Below, piece by piece: positions 24,763-37,200 of a stretch of 64,000 bases of DNA. Position 1 is the first letter of the stretch. Every line of letters begins with the position of its first letter. The stretch covers positions 742,501 to 806,500 of the forward strand of contig JANCRA010000116.1 of assembly GCA_024362935.1 (NCBI GenBank), in the 5' to 3' direction. The stretch comes from Setophaga petechia (taxonomy: Eukaryota > Chordata > Aves > Passeriformes > Parulidae). A program made the translations under genes and the position numbers. The notes beneath the pieces are model-generated. The model was not told the origin of the DNA. It was given only the letters and a program-made list of their open reading frames with translations, and made no database searches.

Positions 24763-25580
24763 GGGCCCCCGGAAACATGGGGGAACCAGCAGCTGCTCCT
24801 TCCCTTTCCAGGGCTGCCAGCCCCACAGCCACTGAAGGCCCCTGGAAACCTGCGGGGATCGGCGGCTGCTCCTGCCCCTGCTGAGATCTGGCAGCCCCAC
24901 AACCACTGAGGGCTCCTGGAAACCTGGGGGAACCAGCAGCTGCTCCTTCCCTGGCCAAGGGTGACAGCCCCACAGCCACTGAGGGCCCCTGGAAACCTGG
25001 GGGAACCAGCAGCTGCTCCTTCCCTTTCCAGGGCTGGCAGCCCCACAGCCGCTGAGTGCCCCTCAAAACCCTCTGGGATCGGCAGCTGCTCCTTCCCCTG
25101 CTGAGGGCTGCCAGCCCCGGGCTGGGGGTGGTCACAGGCAGCTCCTGGTGGTCACGGGCAGCTCCTGGTGGTCACAGACAGCTCCTAGCGGTCACACATA
25201 GCTCCTGGTGGTCACAGGCAGCTCCTAGCGGTCACACATAGCTCCTGGTGGTCACAGACAGCTCCTAGCGGTCACACATAGCTCCTGGTGGTCACAGGCA
25301 GCTCCTGGCACTGGCAGCTGCAGCCCTGGCACTACCCTGCCCTGCCTGGCACTGCCTCACTGGCCTGGGCATTCCCTCCCTGAGGAGTCTTCCCAGGAGT
25401 GTTCCCTCCTCTGGAGCGTTCCCTCCTCCAGACCTTTCCCTCTTTGGGGACCCTTCCCTGGGGACCCTTCCCTCCCCCGGGCTGGAGCCAGCGCAGGGAG
25501 GCTCTGGTTGATCCTGGTTTGTGTTTGTTCTGCTGGGCAGGTTGAAGCCGGGCTCCAGCACAATAAACGAGTTTGTCTCA
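24763..25580 (+). other. CCT7: CCT7 3' UTR with polyadenylation signal
   Basis: Non-coding sequence after the stop reaches AATAAA at 25562-25567, followed by a GT-rich stretch. Its first third is a degenerate ~80-95 bp repeat (GGGGxACCAGCAGCTGCTCC, then GCCCCACAxCCACTGAGGGC) that restarts from the end of the coding sequence. A second array lies at 25125-25310. Confidence 0.8.
25125..25310. repeat. Short tandem array in CCT7 3' UTR
   Basis: Units of about 19-20 bp alternate between GGCAGCTCCTGGTGGTCACA and a variant with TAGCTCCTGG or CTCCTAGCGGTCACACA, giving a higher-order pattern of about 58 bp. Confidence 0.85.
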
Positions 25581-25999
25581 GTGGCAGTTGGGCTTGGCCT
25601 CTGTTCTCTGCTTCATTCCACACGGGGAGGCCTCAGGATGGGTTAGAAATGAACATTTCAGGCTGGGTTTGGCCCCGTTTCAAAGCAGGTGCTGGCTGCA
25701 GAGCAGGGCACACTCCAGGCACAGCCCAGGAGTGTTTCTAGGATGGAGCACCTCTGTGTGTGCTTGGAGCTCTCAGATTCTGCTCAGTGACATTTTAATT
25801 GGCTCTGCTCAGTGGGGCATCTCCATTTTCCACTTTGCTTCATGGGAGGAGGTTCAGGGCAGCAGCTGTGTGACAGCTCCAGGGGGCTCCAAGGATGGAT
25901 CCAGGCATTTGGGGGGAATCAGGAAAATGGTGCTGGGAGAATGAGGGGAGACTTGGGTCTGGTGGGTTACAGGTGTTCAAGGAGGACAGTGAAGGAAAT

Positions 26000-26215
26000 A
26001 CAGAATCATGGGCTGGTTTGGGTTACAAGGGACCATGAAGATCATCCAGGGACACCTCCCACTGTCCCAGGATGTCCAAGCCCTGTTGTCCAGCCTGGCC
26101 TTGGGCACTCGAGGGGCTCGGGGCAGCCACAGCTGCTCTGGGCACCCTGTGCCAGGGCTGCCCCCTCGGTGCTCCCCCCATGCTGTGTCCCTGTGCCCTG
26201 TGATGCCCGACCAGT
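26000..26215 (-). mobile_element. CR1 LINE 3' end between CCT7 and FBXO41
   Basis: GCTGGTTTGGGTTACAAGGG, CTCCCACTGTCCCAGGATGT and CCAGCCTGGCCTTGGGCACT show the reverse-oriented CR1 tail. The 25580-26000 stretch before it holds nothing else recognisable. Confidence 0.85.
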
Positions 26216-28004
26216 GTAGCCCCTGGACCTGCATCCCAAACCACAACTGGTGTCCCTGGTGTGGGTGCAGCGTGAGCCCCGGCAGAGTGAAAACCCAGCT
26301 CGATCTCCAGAGTCTTTATTCAACACCGAGTCATAAAATAGCTCTTTACACGCTTGGCTGGGGGTCGTTTCTCTGTAATTCTTTAAATACACATTGTTTA
26401 CACTTGCCAAAGTTTCAAAGCAACAACATCAAAGTGCGTCTACAGGTGAGAGTTCCAACCAAAGTGCTAAACCCGCGGGCTGCCGGCCGGAGCTGGCGCT
26501 GCTCCCCTGCCAGCCCTGCTCCCTCCCGGCCCCGCTCCGGCTCCGCTCACACCACGCCCGGTTTAGCATCCAGGGACCACGGGGCGGGGGCAGGAAGGGA
26601 TGTTTGGTTCTCCAGACACTGGCACATCGCTGCAGAAAGACTAAAATAGACCTAAATTTATAGAGAGTTAAAAAAATAACTTGGGAGGGAGGCCAGGGGA
26701 AGCTCTGGGGAGGGGAGGTCGCTGTACACCGCTGCCGTCCAGGGCTGTAGGGAATGATTCCAGTTCCTGATTTCTAGACCTCTGTTCTCTGCACTGATTA
26801 TCTCCTCTGATTATCTCGAAGCAACTGTGCATCACCCCCTCACTTCCCAAAAACTGCCCCACACCATTGCACCCACTTGTCCCCGGCCCCAACCTGCCTC
26901 GTTGCCCTCCATGGGCTCAGTCCCGAGGCTGCATTAGAAAATCCCTTTTTTTCCTTGCTTTTGGGCAGTTTTCCCTCCTCGCTGCTGCAGCAGCTTTCCC
27001 TCAGTGCTCTCCCTCCCTGCCAGGGATTATTTTGCCTCCCACTGATGGGGAAGGTCCATCACTACCTCACAACACCCTGCAATGCTTCACAACAAACCAT
27101 CTCTGCTTCCCAACACCTCCCTGCTCACTGGGATTTTTTCCTTTTTAAAGCACTTTCTCATTTGGCACCAATTCCCAAATGCTTTTGCTCCACCCCAAGC
27201 TGCTGTTTGTCTCCCCAAAATGAGCTGAAGCAATGCTCCAGCTCCTGGGCTGGGGCCTCCCCTAAAAGCTGAAGGAAAACTTCTGTTAACCACTTCAGGA
27301 CCCATTACCAACACTTCTTCTGGGTGTGCTTTTGTCATGTTTTCCCTAAATCCAGGCTCCTTTGGGGGATCCAGACCAGCCCCTGCCATGGCCGTGCCCG
27401 TGGTGGCAGCAGGGCCCAGGACACACAACAGGAAGAGGGACAGAGAGTTTTAAAACCCTGGTGGGTCCCATTTCCCCCAGTCCCTGACACCCTGGAGCCC
27501 CAAGGCACAGGGACAAGGCAGGAGGAGGCCCCTGGTCCCCAGAGCATCCCTGGGGCTAGGAGTGATGGGGAACGAGTGAAATCCAACCCAGGGGGACACA
27601 AACCCAGGGATTTGGGGTGGCTTTGCCCCCGAGCTGCCTTTGGTGATGTTGTTCCTCTTGAAATCCCTGACCAGCGCCCAAACTCAGGGGAAGGGGAATG
27701 CTGGCAATGGCAGCCATGGGGAAACTTTGGGAAAACCATTAGAAAAGGAAGAAATCTCCCCAGAACTGGTCCTGCAGGAGCCAGGCTCAGAACCACCGTC
27801 CATCCCCAGCTCTGGCCACGGCTGTGACCCCAATCCTGTCCCTGGACCCCTGGATTTTCCTGGGATTGTCATCGCAGAGCCCCTCTGGCACTTCCCAGGG
27901 GCTGAGCTGAACGTGCTCTGTGGTTTGAAGGCTTTCCCAGGAAATTCAGCATTTCTGGGTGCTCCCATCACTTCCAGAGGAAATGGGGCCGAGGCTCTGG
28001 TGAA

Positions 28005-28590
28005 TCCAGGGGGGAATCCAGGGGGGAATCCAGGCTGAATCCAGGGGGGAATCCAGGGGGGAATCCAGGGCTGAATCCAGGGCTGAATCCAGGGGGGAAT
28101 CCAGGGCTGAATCCAGGCTGAATCCAGGCTGAATCCAGGGGGGAATCCAGGGTGAATCCAGGCTGAATCCAGGCTGAATCCAGGGCTCAATCCAGGCTGA
28201 ATCCAGGGCTCAATCCAGGGTGAATCCAGGGGGGAATCCAGGCTGAATCCAGGGCTCAATCCAGGGTGAATCCAGGGCTCAATCCAGGGTGAATCCAGGG
28301 GTGAACCCATGGGTGAATCCAGGGCTCAATCCAGGGGGGAATCCAGGGTGAATCCAGGGGGGAATCCAGGCTGAATCCAGGCTGAATCCAGGCTGAATCC
28401 AGGCTCAATCCAGGGCTCAATCCAGGGTGAATCCAGGCTCAATCCAGGCTGAATCCAGGCTCAATCCAGGCTGAATCCAGGCTCAATCCAGGGCTCAATC
28501 CAGGGTGAATCCAGGCTCAATCCAGGCTGAATCCAGGCTCAATCCAGGGTGAATCCAGGCTCAATCCAGGGTGAATCCAGGGTGAATCCA
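28005..28590. repeat. GAATCCAGG-based minisatellite
   Basis: About forty short units of 10-16 bp, GAATCCAGGCT, GAATCCAGGGGG and CAATCCAGGG, in irregular order. Confidence 0.97.
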
Positions 28591-28944
28591 TGGCCGGAGC
28601 CTCCCGCGGGGATGGGGCCTTGGGGAGCCACAGCCCTGCGGGACAGGGCAGGGGAGGCAGCAGGGGAAGGATCCGTCTGACATTTCACAGCCCTTAATGA
28701 GCTCGTTAACAAGCTGGGCAATTAGGAGCCACCAGGAGGGCCCTCCTTCCCACCGCTCCTGTCACTGTGCCAGCCGAGGAGGAGGAGGAGGAGGAAGGGA
28801 TCCATTCAAACCCAAGCGAAACAGGGAGAGACCCCCACTTGCCATCTTCTCATCCTTGAACCTGCTCGAGTTCTTGTGTCATCAGAGGATTTGTGTAAAA
28901 ACCTGGCTGGGTTTTACAGGAATGCCCCGAGCAGAGGTGAGGGT

Positions 28945-29205
28945 TTGATCTGCTCCAGGGGATGCACCAGGAATCCAGGTGAGGGTCCAGGGATGCTCCA
29001 GGAATCCAGGTGAGGGTCCAGGGATGCTCCAGGAATCCAGGTGAGGGTCCAGGGATGCACCAGGAATCCAGGTGAGGGTCCTGGGATGCTCCAGGAATCC
29101 AGGTGAGGGTCCAGGGATGTACCAGGAATCCAGGAGAGGCTCCTGGGATGCACCAGGAATCCAGGAGAGGGTCCAGGGATGTACCAGGAATCCAGGTGAG
29201 GCTCC
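28945..29205. repeat. ~31-bp minisatellite
   Basis: About eight copies of CCAGGAATCCAGGTGAGGGT plus CCAGGGATGCT or CCAGGGATGTA. Every unit holds AGGTGAGGGT, a strong-looking plus-strand splice donor. Confidence 0.95.
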
Positions 29206-31250
29206 TGCTGTGCCTCCAGAGCCCCGTGGGCAGCACAGGGATGGGGATGTCACAGGGTCACCAATGCCACCACACACAGCCACTGACCCCTTCTTCTGGC
29301 ACAAAAGGCTTCTCTGAGAGTCCTCCCAGCTCCCCTCTCTCCACCTCCTCATCCTCACCCTCCCAGGAGCCAGGAGAGGCTCCAGGCACAGCAGAGCAGC
29401 CACCTCCAGGCTTGGGCACCACTCTGGGCCACGAGAGTCTTTAAGCATAGAGTGTAGAAACATGCTGAGTATATAATTTTCCTTTAAAATCTTTTTTTTT
29501 TGCTTTTTCCCTTCTTCTCTTTATAGAAATAAATAGGTACTTTGTTTTGTTTTTGTTCGTAAGGGATTCCACGAGTCCCTGCGCTGTGCTGCTGCCGTGC
29601 TCCTTTCCCAGATGGTCCCTGTGGCTCTGCTGGGTGGTTTTTGCTGGTCAGGGCACCCCCTGCTCCTCTTGCCCCGGGGTTGGGAGTGTGCCAGGCTCCC
29701 CGGGGTGGAGGCAAACCCACGGTGGTCAGGGCAGGGAGTCAGGAGCTCACCCGTGGGACCTGGGGGTGCAGGAGCTCCTCGCAGGCGTTTCTGGGCTCCC
29801 ACATTTTGTGCATTCAGGAACAGCCCTCTCCTGGAAAGCTGCATGGGAGGGGGAGCAGGGCTGCTCCCCACAGGGCTGTGGCCACAAAACCAGCCCTGCT
29901 TCAGAGCAGGAGGGATGGAGGGAGGCTGAGGGGTCTCCAGCTGCCTCCAGCCCCACCATTTGGGGTGATTTCAGTGATTTGGGGTGATTTTCTGTGCTCT
30001 GGGGATCCCCACGGGCTGTGGCAGCCCCAGCTGAGGACAGCAGCTCTTGTGCCATGGCTCAGGACGTGGTGCTGGATCTGGGGGATGCTCCAGGTGAGGG
30101 CTGGGCAGGGGACAGGCTCTGGGAGTGTCCCCTCCCTGCCAGGCTGGCCAGCAGGCACAAAACGGGCAGGGCTGCTCCAGAGCAGAGGGAAAAGCCCCAG
30201 ATCACTGTCCTGGTCGCTTCCTCTCTGCTCAGCCCAAGGACAGGGGCTGGGCTGGGTAAGGCTGGGCTGTCCCCACTCCTGGCAGTGCTCTGGTGGTGTC
30301 CCCAGCCCCAGGGCCACCTCCTGGAACCTTCTCCCCAGGGTGGAGGATGGGGATGCCTGACCCTGCTGGATGCCTTTCCAAAGCCTTTTCCTGTGGAAGA
30401 AGGATCTTTTGGGGATGATGATGATGATGATGTCCTTGCAGGCTGAGGACACTCAGAAGAAAAACCAGATTTAGAAAATGGTGGCTGTAGGTAGGTAAGG
30501 GTCAGCCAGGCTGTAGGTTGGTGTTCCCAGGATCATTCAGGATGTTCTGGCCAGGGTTTCTCCTTCAGGCTGCTCAGGAAGGCAAACATGGGTGTCCTGT
30601 GACAGTGTCTCTCTCCACATGGGACAACTGCCCCTGGATGGAGTCTGGGTGTGGGACAGGAGCCTGAGCCGAGTTTCCTGCTGGGTGAGGATCTGGAGAT
30701 GGTTTATTGCCTTGGCAGGAGGGTTTGGAGGAGAGGAAGGGAGGCTGGAGCCCTCTGAGGGGTGCCCATCTCTCCTGGTGTCCTGGGGCTGCCCAGGTGC
30801 AGCTCCTGCCTTGTGCTGTGCTGGTTCCTGGGAGCATCATCCCAGCTTTGGGTGCCCCTCTGCCAAATCCCAAATGAAAAGGAGCAGAAACCTTGCAGGA
30901 ATGCTGGGGGAGGAGCAGCCCCTTCCCAGCCCACGTCCAGCACCCGGGGCTGCAGTGGCCAGCCCAGCCCCAAACGGGGTCAGGGATCCCCAAAGCAGAG
31001 CTCAGCAGATCACCCGTCCCCAAATGCTGATCCTGGGCCAGGAGCAGCTGCAGGGCTGCACAGCCACCCTCCCTCCTGGCAAAGAGCACGGCCCTGCTCT
31101 GGGGACAGCCACAGCTTGTCCTTGAGTAGCACCTTGGCAGCCGGGGTGGCCCCAAAGGCTGCGGGAGTTTGGGGGTCCTGGTGCCCGAGCCGGGGTCCCC
31201 CCTCGGGGCTCTGGGCAGAGCAGGGAATGTGCTTTGGGCTCCCTGAAGGG

Positions 31251-34200
31251 CTAACAGCCTCCTTCCACCTTGATGTGTAAGATCTTGGAGAAGCCAGGTC
31301 TTTTCCTCAGGGCCTGCAACGGGAGGAGAGACAGAGGGGTTGGGGGAGCCAGCAGGGCCTCTGCTCCCTGGGCAGGGGAAAGGAACCCCACAAATCCTGC
31401 TGTGGGGTCAGGGAGGGACAGGGAACACCCCAAATCCTGCCCAAATCCTGCTATGGCGTGAGGGGGGAAAAGGGGAATGCCCCAAATGCTGCTATGGGGT
31501 AAAAGGGGGGAAAGGGAAATGTCCCAAATCCTACCATGGGGTGAGGAACAGGGAAATGCCCCAAATCCTGTCATGGGGTGAGGTGGGAAAGGGGAATGCC
31601 CCAAATCTGGGTATGGGGTGAGGGAGGGACAGGGGAATTCCCCAAATCCTGCCATGGGATGAAGGGGGGAAAGGGGAACACCCCAAATCCTGCCCAAATC
31701 CTGTCATGGGGTGAGGAACAGGGGAATGTCCGAAATCCTGCTGTGGGAAAGAAAGGGGCAAGGGAGGAACAGAGGAATCCCTGCCTTGGCAAGGACACAG
31801 GGCAAGGGAAGGAGAGGGGGGAACACCTCAAATCCCTGCCTTGGGAAGGGCATGGGGTGAGGGAGAGAGAAGGGAATCCCTGCCCTGGCAAGGGCATGGG
31901 GTGAGGGACGAATCTCTGCCTTGGCAAGGACACAGGACAAGGGAAGGAAGGGGGGATATCTCCAATCCCTGCCCCAGGGAAGACACGGGGTGAGGAAGGG
32001 AGAGGGGAAAATCATCTCAAATCCCTGCCTTGGGAAGGGCATGGGGTGAGGGAGGGAGAGGGGGGACATTCCTGCCCCTGCCACGGGGCTGGTGCCACCC
32101 TGAGAGCTGGCACTGGGCTCCCCACCTGCAGCTTGGTCACCATCTCCTCAAACATCTTCCTGGCCTCGGGGCTGTGCGGCTCCTTGAAGTAGTCCACAAT
32201 GCCCACCTGCACCACGATGGATTTCAGGTTCCTGCACACACCTGGGGGCACACACGGCACCTGGGTCTCCTCACCTGGGCCAGCAGGACCCCAGACCCCC
32301 CCAGTGCTCCTCAAGGCCCCCTGTGTGCGGGGACTCCCCTCCCTGAGGATGGAGGAGGCCTGGCCAGGGCTGGGCAGGGGCACCACGGGCTGTGAGATGG
32401 CCCCTGGTGCCCTGACCTGGCACTGTCATATTCTTTGAAAAATCTCCTTTGCCCGGGATTCTTCACGTGAGAAGCTGAGAAGCCTCAGAAAAAAATGTAA
32501 ACAAGAATTATCTGATGGCTTTGGAATGTGCTCTGGAGGCTGCTCACCAACAGGTGCATCTTTGATTGGTTCCATGCGAATTGTTTTTAATTAATGACCA
32601 ACCCCAGTCCAGCTGAGTCGGACTCTCTGGTCAGTCATGGGTTTTTATTATTCATTCTTGTCCAGCCTTCTGATGTGTCCTTTCTAATTCTTTAGTATAG
32701 TTTCAGTATATAATTTTTAAAATATATTCATTCTTGTCCAGCCTTCTGATGTGTCCTTTCTAATTCTTTAGTATAGTTTCAGTATATAATTTTTAAAATA
32801 TATTCATTCTTGTCTAGCCTTCTGATGTGTCCTTTCTATTTCTTTAGTATAGTTTTAGTATATCATTTAAAATTTATAATATAATACAATATAATAGATA
32901 TAATATAATATATAATTATTATATCTATTATTAAATATAATAGATATAATATATTATCTATATTATATTTATTATAATATAATATATTATAATATAACAT
33001 AACATAATATAATATAATATAATATAATATAATATAATATAATATAATATAATATAATATAATATAATAAATATAATATAATATAATATAATATAATATA
33101 ATATAATATAATATAATATAATAATCAGCCTTCTGAGAACATGGAGTCAAATTCTCATCTCTCACCTCACCCTGAGGACCTCACAACACCACCCATCCCA
33201 AACTGGTGTCCTCCCACTCCCTGGGCATCCCTGGCTCTGCCACCCACAGGGGTGGGCTCCAGCATTCCAGCCAAGCTGTGACCTCTAGGACAGGCCCTGC
33301 TGGGGCTCTGCCCCTCCTGCCCTGGCAATGCCCTCGGGTGTGCCCCAACCATTGAGGATTGGTTACCCTGGGGGCCATGGAGGGAGCATCTCCATCCTCC
33401 CCGTGGCCCAAGGCAAGCCCAGCTCTCCCTGGCCCATCCCTGGCGGGGGATGCTGGATGCCCACAGAGCCCCCAGCAGGTCCCAGTGCCAGCAGCAGCTC
33501 CCGTGGGTGGGTGTGGGTGCCAGGCCAGGCCCTGGCAGTGCTACTCACTGTTGAAGTGCAGCAGGGCCTTGGGGGTCACCGGCGTGGAGGTGAGCACCAG
33601 CATCTCCAGCCCCTTGAGCCCCTCCCGGCACACCTCAGCCGCCACCTCCTGGTTGATCTCGGCCACGTGGTCCAGCTCCAGCACCTGCAGCCTCATGCAG
33701 TTCCGGGCTGGGGACACAGCACCGTCAGCGCCACGGGGAGGGGACAGGACAGCGCGGGGACAGCGGCTGGGGGCACCAGGAGCACCCACGGAGCTTGGGC
33801 TGGGGGGGCTCCTGCACAGGGACCCCAGGGAGCACCTCCCCACCCTGTCCTCGTCCCTTCAGAGCAGGAGGGAGGTGGTGCCCAGGGAAGGTGGAGTCCC
33901 CACACCTGGAGGTGCCCAGGGAATGCCTGGAGGTGGCACTCAGGGCTGGGGACGGGGTGGGCATTGGGCACAGGGCGGGTTGGTGGCCCAGAGCTCCTCC
34001 CCAAGCTCAGTGACCTGTGATCCTGAGTGCTGGGCTGGGGACAAGGTGGGCATTGGGCACAGGGTGAATTTGGCAATCCCAGAGACCCTTCCCAAAATCA
34101 GTGACTCATTGTGTGACCCATGATCCGAACTGCTGGGCATGGGGACAGGCTGGGCATGGGGCACAGACTGGGCATTGGGCACAGGGTGTGCTGATGCCCC

Positions 34201-37200
34201 CAAAGCCCCTCCCCACCCCAGTGACCCACTGTGATCCTGAGTGCTGGCCATGGGGCACAGGCTGAGCATTGGGCACAGGGTGTGTTGGTGATCCCAGAGC
34301 CCCTCCCCAGCCCAGTGACCCATGATCCTGAGTGCTGGGCATGGGGCACAGGGTGTGTTGCTGCCCCCAGAGCCCTCCTCAGCCCAGTGACCCATGATCC
34401 CAAGTCCCCTGGGCATTGGGCACAGGCTGGGCATTGGGCACAGGGTGTGTTGGTGATCCCAGAGCCCCATGATCCTGAGTTCTGGGCATTGGGCACAGGC
34501 TGGGCATTGGGCACAGGGTGTGTTGGTGATCCCAGAGCCCCATGATCCTGAGTGCTGGGCATTGGGCACAGGGTGTGTTGGTGATCCCAGAACCCCATGA
34601 TCCTGAGTGCTGGGCATGGGGCACAGGCTGTGTTTGTGCCCCCAGAGCCCTCCCCAGCCCAGTGACCCACAATCCTGAGTGGTGGGCATGGGGCACAGGC
34701 TGTGCTGGTGCCCCCAGAGCCCTCCCCAGCCCCTGACCCCATGCCATGGCTCCTACCTAGCGAGGCCAGCCCCTGCAGGCCGCAGCCGGCGCCGCCGACG
34801 CCGAGCGCGCGCAGGTGGGGCCAGCAGCGCCCGATCATCTGCAGGCAGCGGTTGCTGAAGCGCGTGGGCTGCTGGCTGGGGACACAGGGACAACGGCTGT
34901 GGTGGCACGGCCACCCGCCCCCGGGCACTGCCCAGAGGGGCTGCACCCGGAGCTCGCCCAGCCCAGCACCCGGGGGTCACCCTGGGTGTCCCCCCATGGG
35001 CACTGCCCGGGCTGTGGTGGCACAGGGATAGGGTAGCTCTGTGTGCCCAGCACCCAAAGCTTGCCCAGAGCAGCTGGGGCTGCCCCTGGAGCCCGGGCAG
35101 TGCCCAGGCCAGGCTGGACATTGGGGCACCCTGGGACAGTGGGAGGTGTCCCTGCCATGGCAGGGTGGCCCTGGGTGTGTCCCTCCCCACCCAGCCCGTT
35201 CCCAGCCTTACCAGGGATGCAGAGGTGCGACCTGCAGGGAGATGATGTCCCTGCAGCCTGCTCCCAGGGCCCAGATCACCTCATGGCCCACGGGGTCCGT
35301 GGAGCTCCTGCAACAACACAGGGGACACTTGGTGGCCTCACAGCAGCAGTGCCACCCTGGGCTGGGGCCTCTGTCCCTGCTCTGTGGCTGGTGGTGGCTC
35401 TTGGCCAAATGTCCCTACAGGGGTTTGCTGTGGCTCCTCCTTGGTGTCCTTGGAGGTACCAGCAGAGGCCCCCTGGGACCTGGGCAGGACTGGGGCAGGT
35501 TTGTCATGAGCTGGGGTGGAGCCCAGCCCTGGGGAGAGGTGCCAGAGAGCACCACCCTGATGCCACCAGCCCAAACAGTCCCCAGGCTGTGCCACCACAC
35601 CAGGAGCCTTCCAAGGACCGAGGCTGCGCTTCCCAAGTCTCAGTGTCCCACTTCAGAACTAAAAATAAGGCTGGGTGCTATGTGGAGTGCCTCACACCTC
35701 TGTGCTGGGGCAGGTGCCAAGAGCAGCAGGTTAATCAGAGCGTGAGTCACAGGCACAGCTCAGGATGTGCCAGGAGAGCTCAGGAGAGCTCAGGCTCGCT
35801 CTGCTGCCCTGGGGGCAGCCAAAGGAGCAGCCCTGGAGTCCAACCTGGCAGCTCTGGGCTGTCTCCTGTCTCATGGTGTGGGTCAGAACCGGCTCTGGGA
35901 TCCTGGGGGTGACGCCAGGGGAGTGGCTGGGTGTGATTTCCCACTGAAGGATTCTCTGTCCTGCCTGCATGAGGAGCAGACACCGGGGCTGAGGTGGTTG
36001 TGTGCAGGTGCAGCAGAGCAGGATCAGCCCTCTGGAGGGTGGAGGGAAGGCCAATCCCCAAAACTAAGGAGTGGCCAGTGATGCCCTCCAGGACCTGTGA
36101 CCTCCTCCAGGGCCACCATGAGTTGTGTCCTTGACCTCAGGCAAGGTGTCCAAGCTGAATCTTAGCTCTCCCTGGGCAGAGCTGTTCCTCCTCCCAGGAG
36201 AGAGGGACCCTGAGCTCTTCTCTCCACGAGGACCCTTCATCAGGGGTGACAGCCAGGGGACCCCACTGGGCACCTCCTCTTTACCCTTCTATGCCACCAA
36301 GTGCTGCCTCCTTGCCAAGCCCCCAGCCCATCCAGCCGGGATGAGATCAGTAATGGGATGGTGGGAATGGAGCTGGAAGGGAAACACCTGCATGGGAACA
36401 GCCTGGAAGGGATGGGAGCTGCAGGGACAGCTGCCACTGGGGACACTGGGGACACTGGGGACACTGGGGCTGCCATGCACAGGCACGTCCTTTGTCTCTG
36501 GGCAGGTGGGCTGTGCTCTGCCAGGGAAGGGGGGTGATCTCAGCACTGTCCCTGTGGTGTCCCCAGCCCTGTCCCTGTGATGTCCCCAGCCCTGTCCTTG
36601 TGCTCTTCAGGGAACAGGGGTGATCTCAGCACACCCCATGGTATCCCCAGCCCTGTCCCCATGCTCTGCCAAGGAATGGGGTGATCTCAGCACACCCCAT
36701 GGATGCTCTCAGCCCTGTCCCAGCCCTGTCCCCATGGTGTCCCCAGCCCTGTCCCTGTGCTCTGCAGTGAACAGGGGTGATCTCAGCACACCAGGAGGTG
36801 ATCTCAGCACACCCCATGGGTGTCCCCAGCCCTGTCCCTCGCTGTGGTGGCACTGGGGCCATGCTCACCGGTAGGTGACAGCCTGCAGGGCACGGCAGTA
36901 GCAGCGCTGTCCCCTGGTGTCCCCAGCCCTGTCCCCTGGTGTCCCCAGCCCTGTCCCAGCCCTGTCCCATGCTCACCGGTAGGTGACAGCCTGCAGGGCG
37001 CGGCAGTAGCAGCTGGCCAGCCAGAGCGAGCGGTCGGTCAGCACGTTGGGGCAGTGCGAGATGCGCAGGATCAGCAGGTTGCTGCCCGTGGCCTTCAGCA
37101 GCGACTCCAGCCCCGCCTCCAGGCAGCCCCTGCCAGCACAGAGCCAGCATCGGGCACAGGAGCCCTGCCCACCCTCCCTGTGACTGCCCCAGGAGGGGAC

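Larger units (their letters stand above)
26310..31250 (-). other. FBXO41: Probable long FBXO41 3' UTR
   Basis: Minus-strand sequence after the FBXO41 stop has no other recognisable exon. A canonical AATAAA on the minus strand (TTTATT at 26315-26320) would end it close to the CCT7 terminus. 29440-29540 and 26310-26460 are less repetitive and AU-rich, as in conserved 3' UTR segments. Two arrays (28005-28590 and 28945-29205) lie inside. A shorter UTR is possible. Confidence 0.4.

Noticed and set aside
28005..28590. Possible CRISPR-like or regularly spaced repeat
   Set aside because: Repeats are contiguous and irregular with no unique spacers, and the locus is vertebrate; it is a minisatellite.
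36858..36976. Alternative use of the duplicated FBXO41 donor as an in-frame exon extension
   Set aside because: Although the extension is 108 nt, it would read TGA directly after the normal junction.
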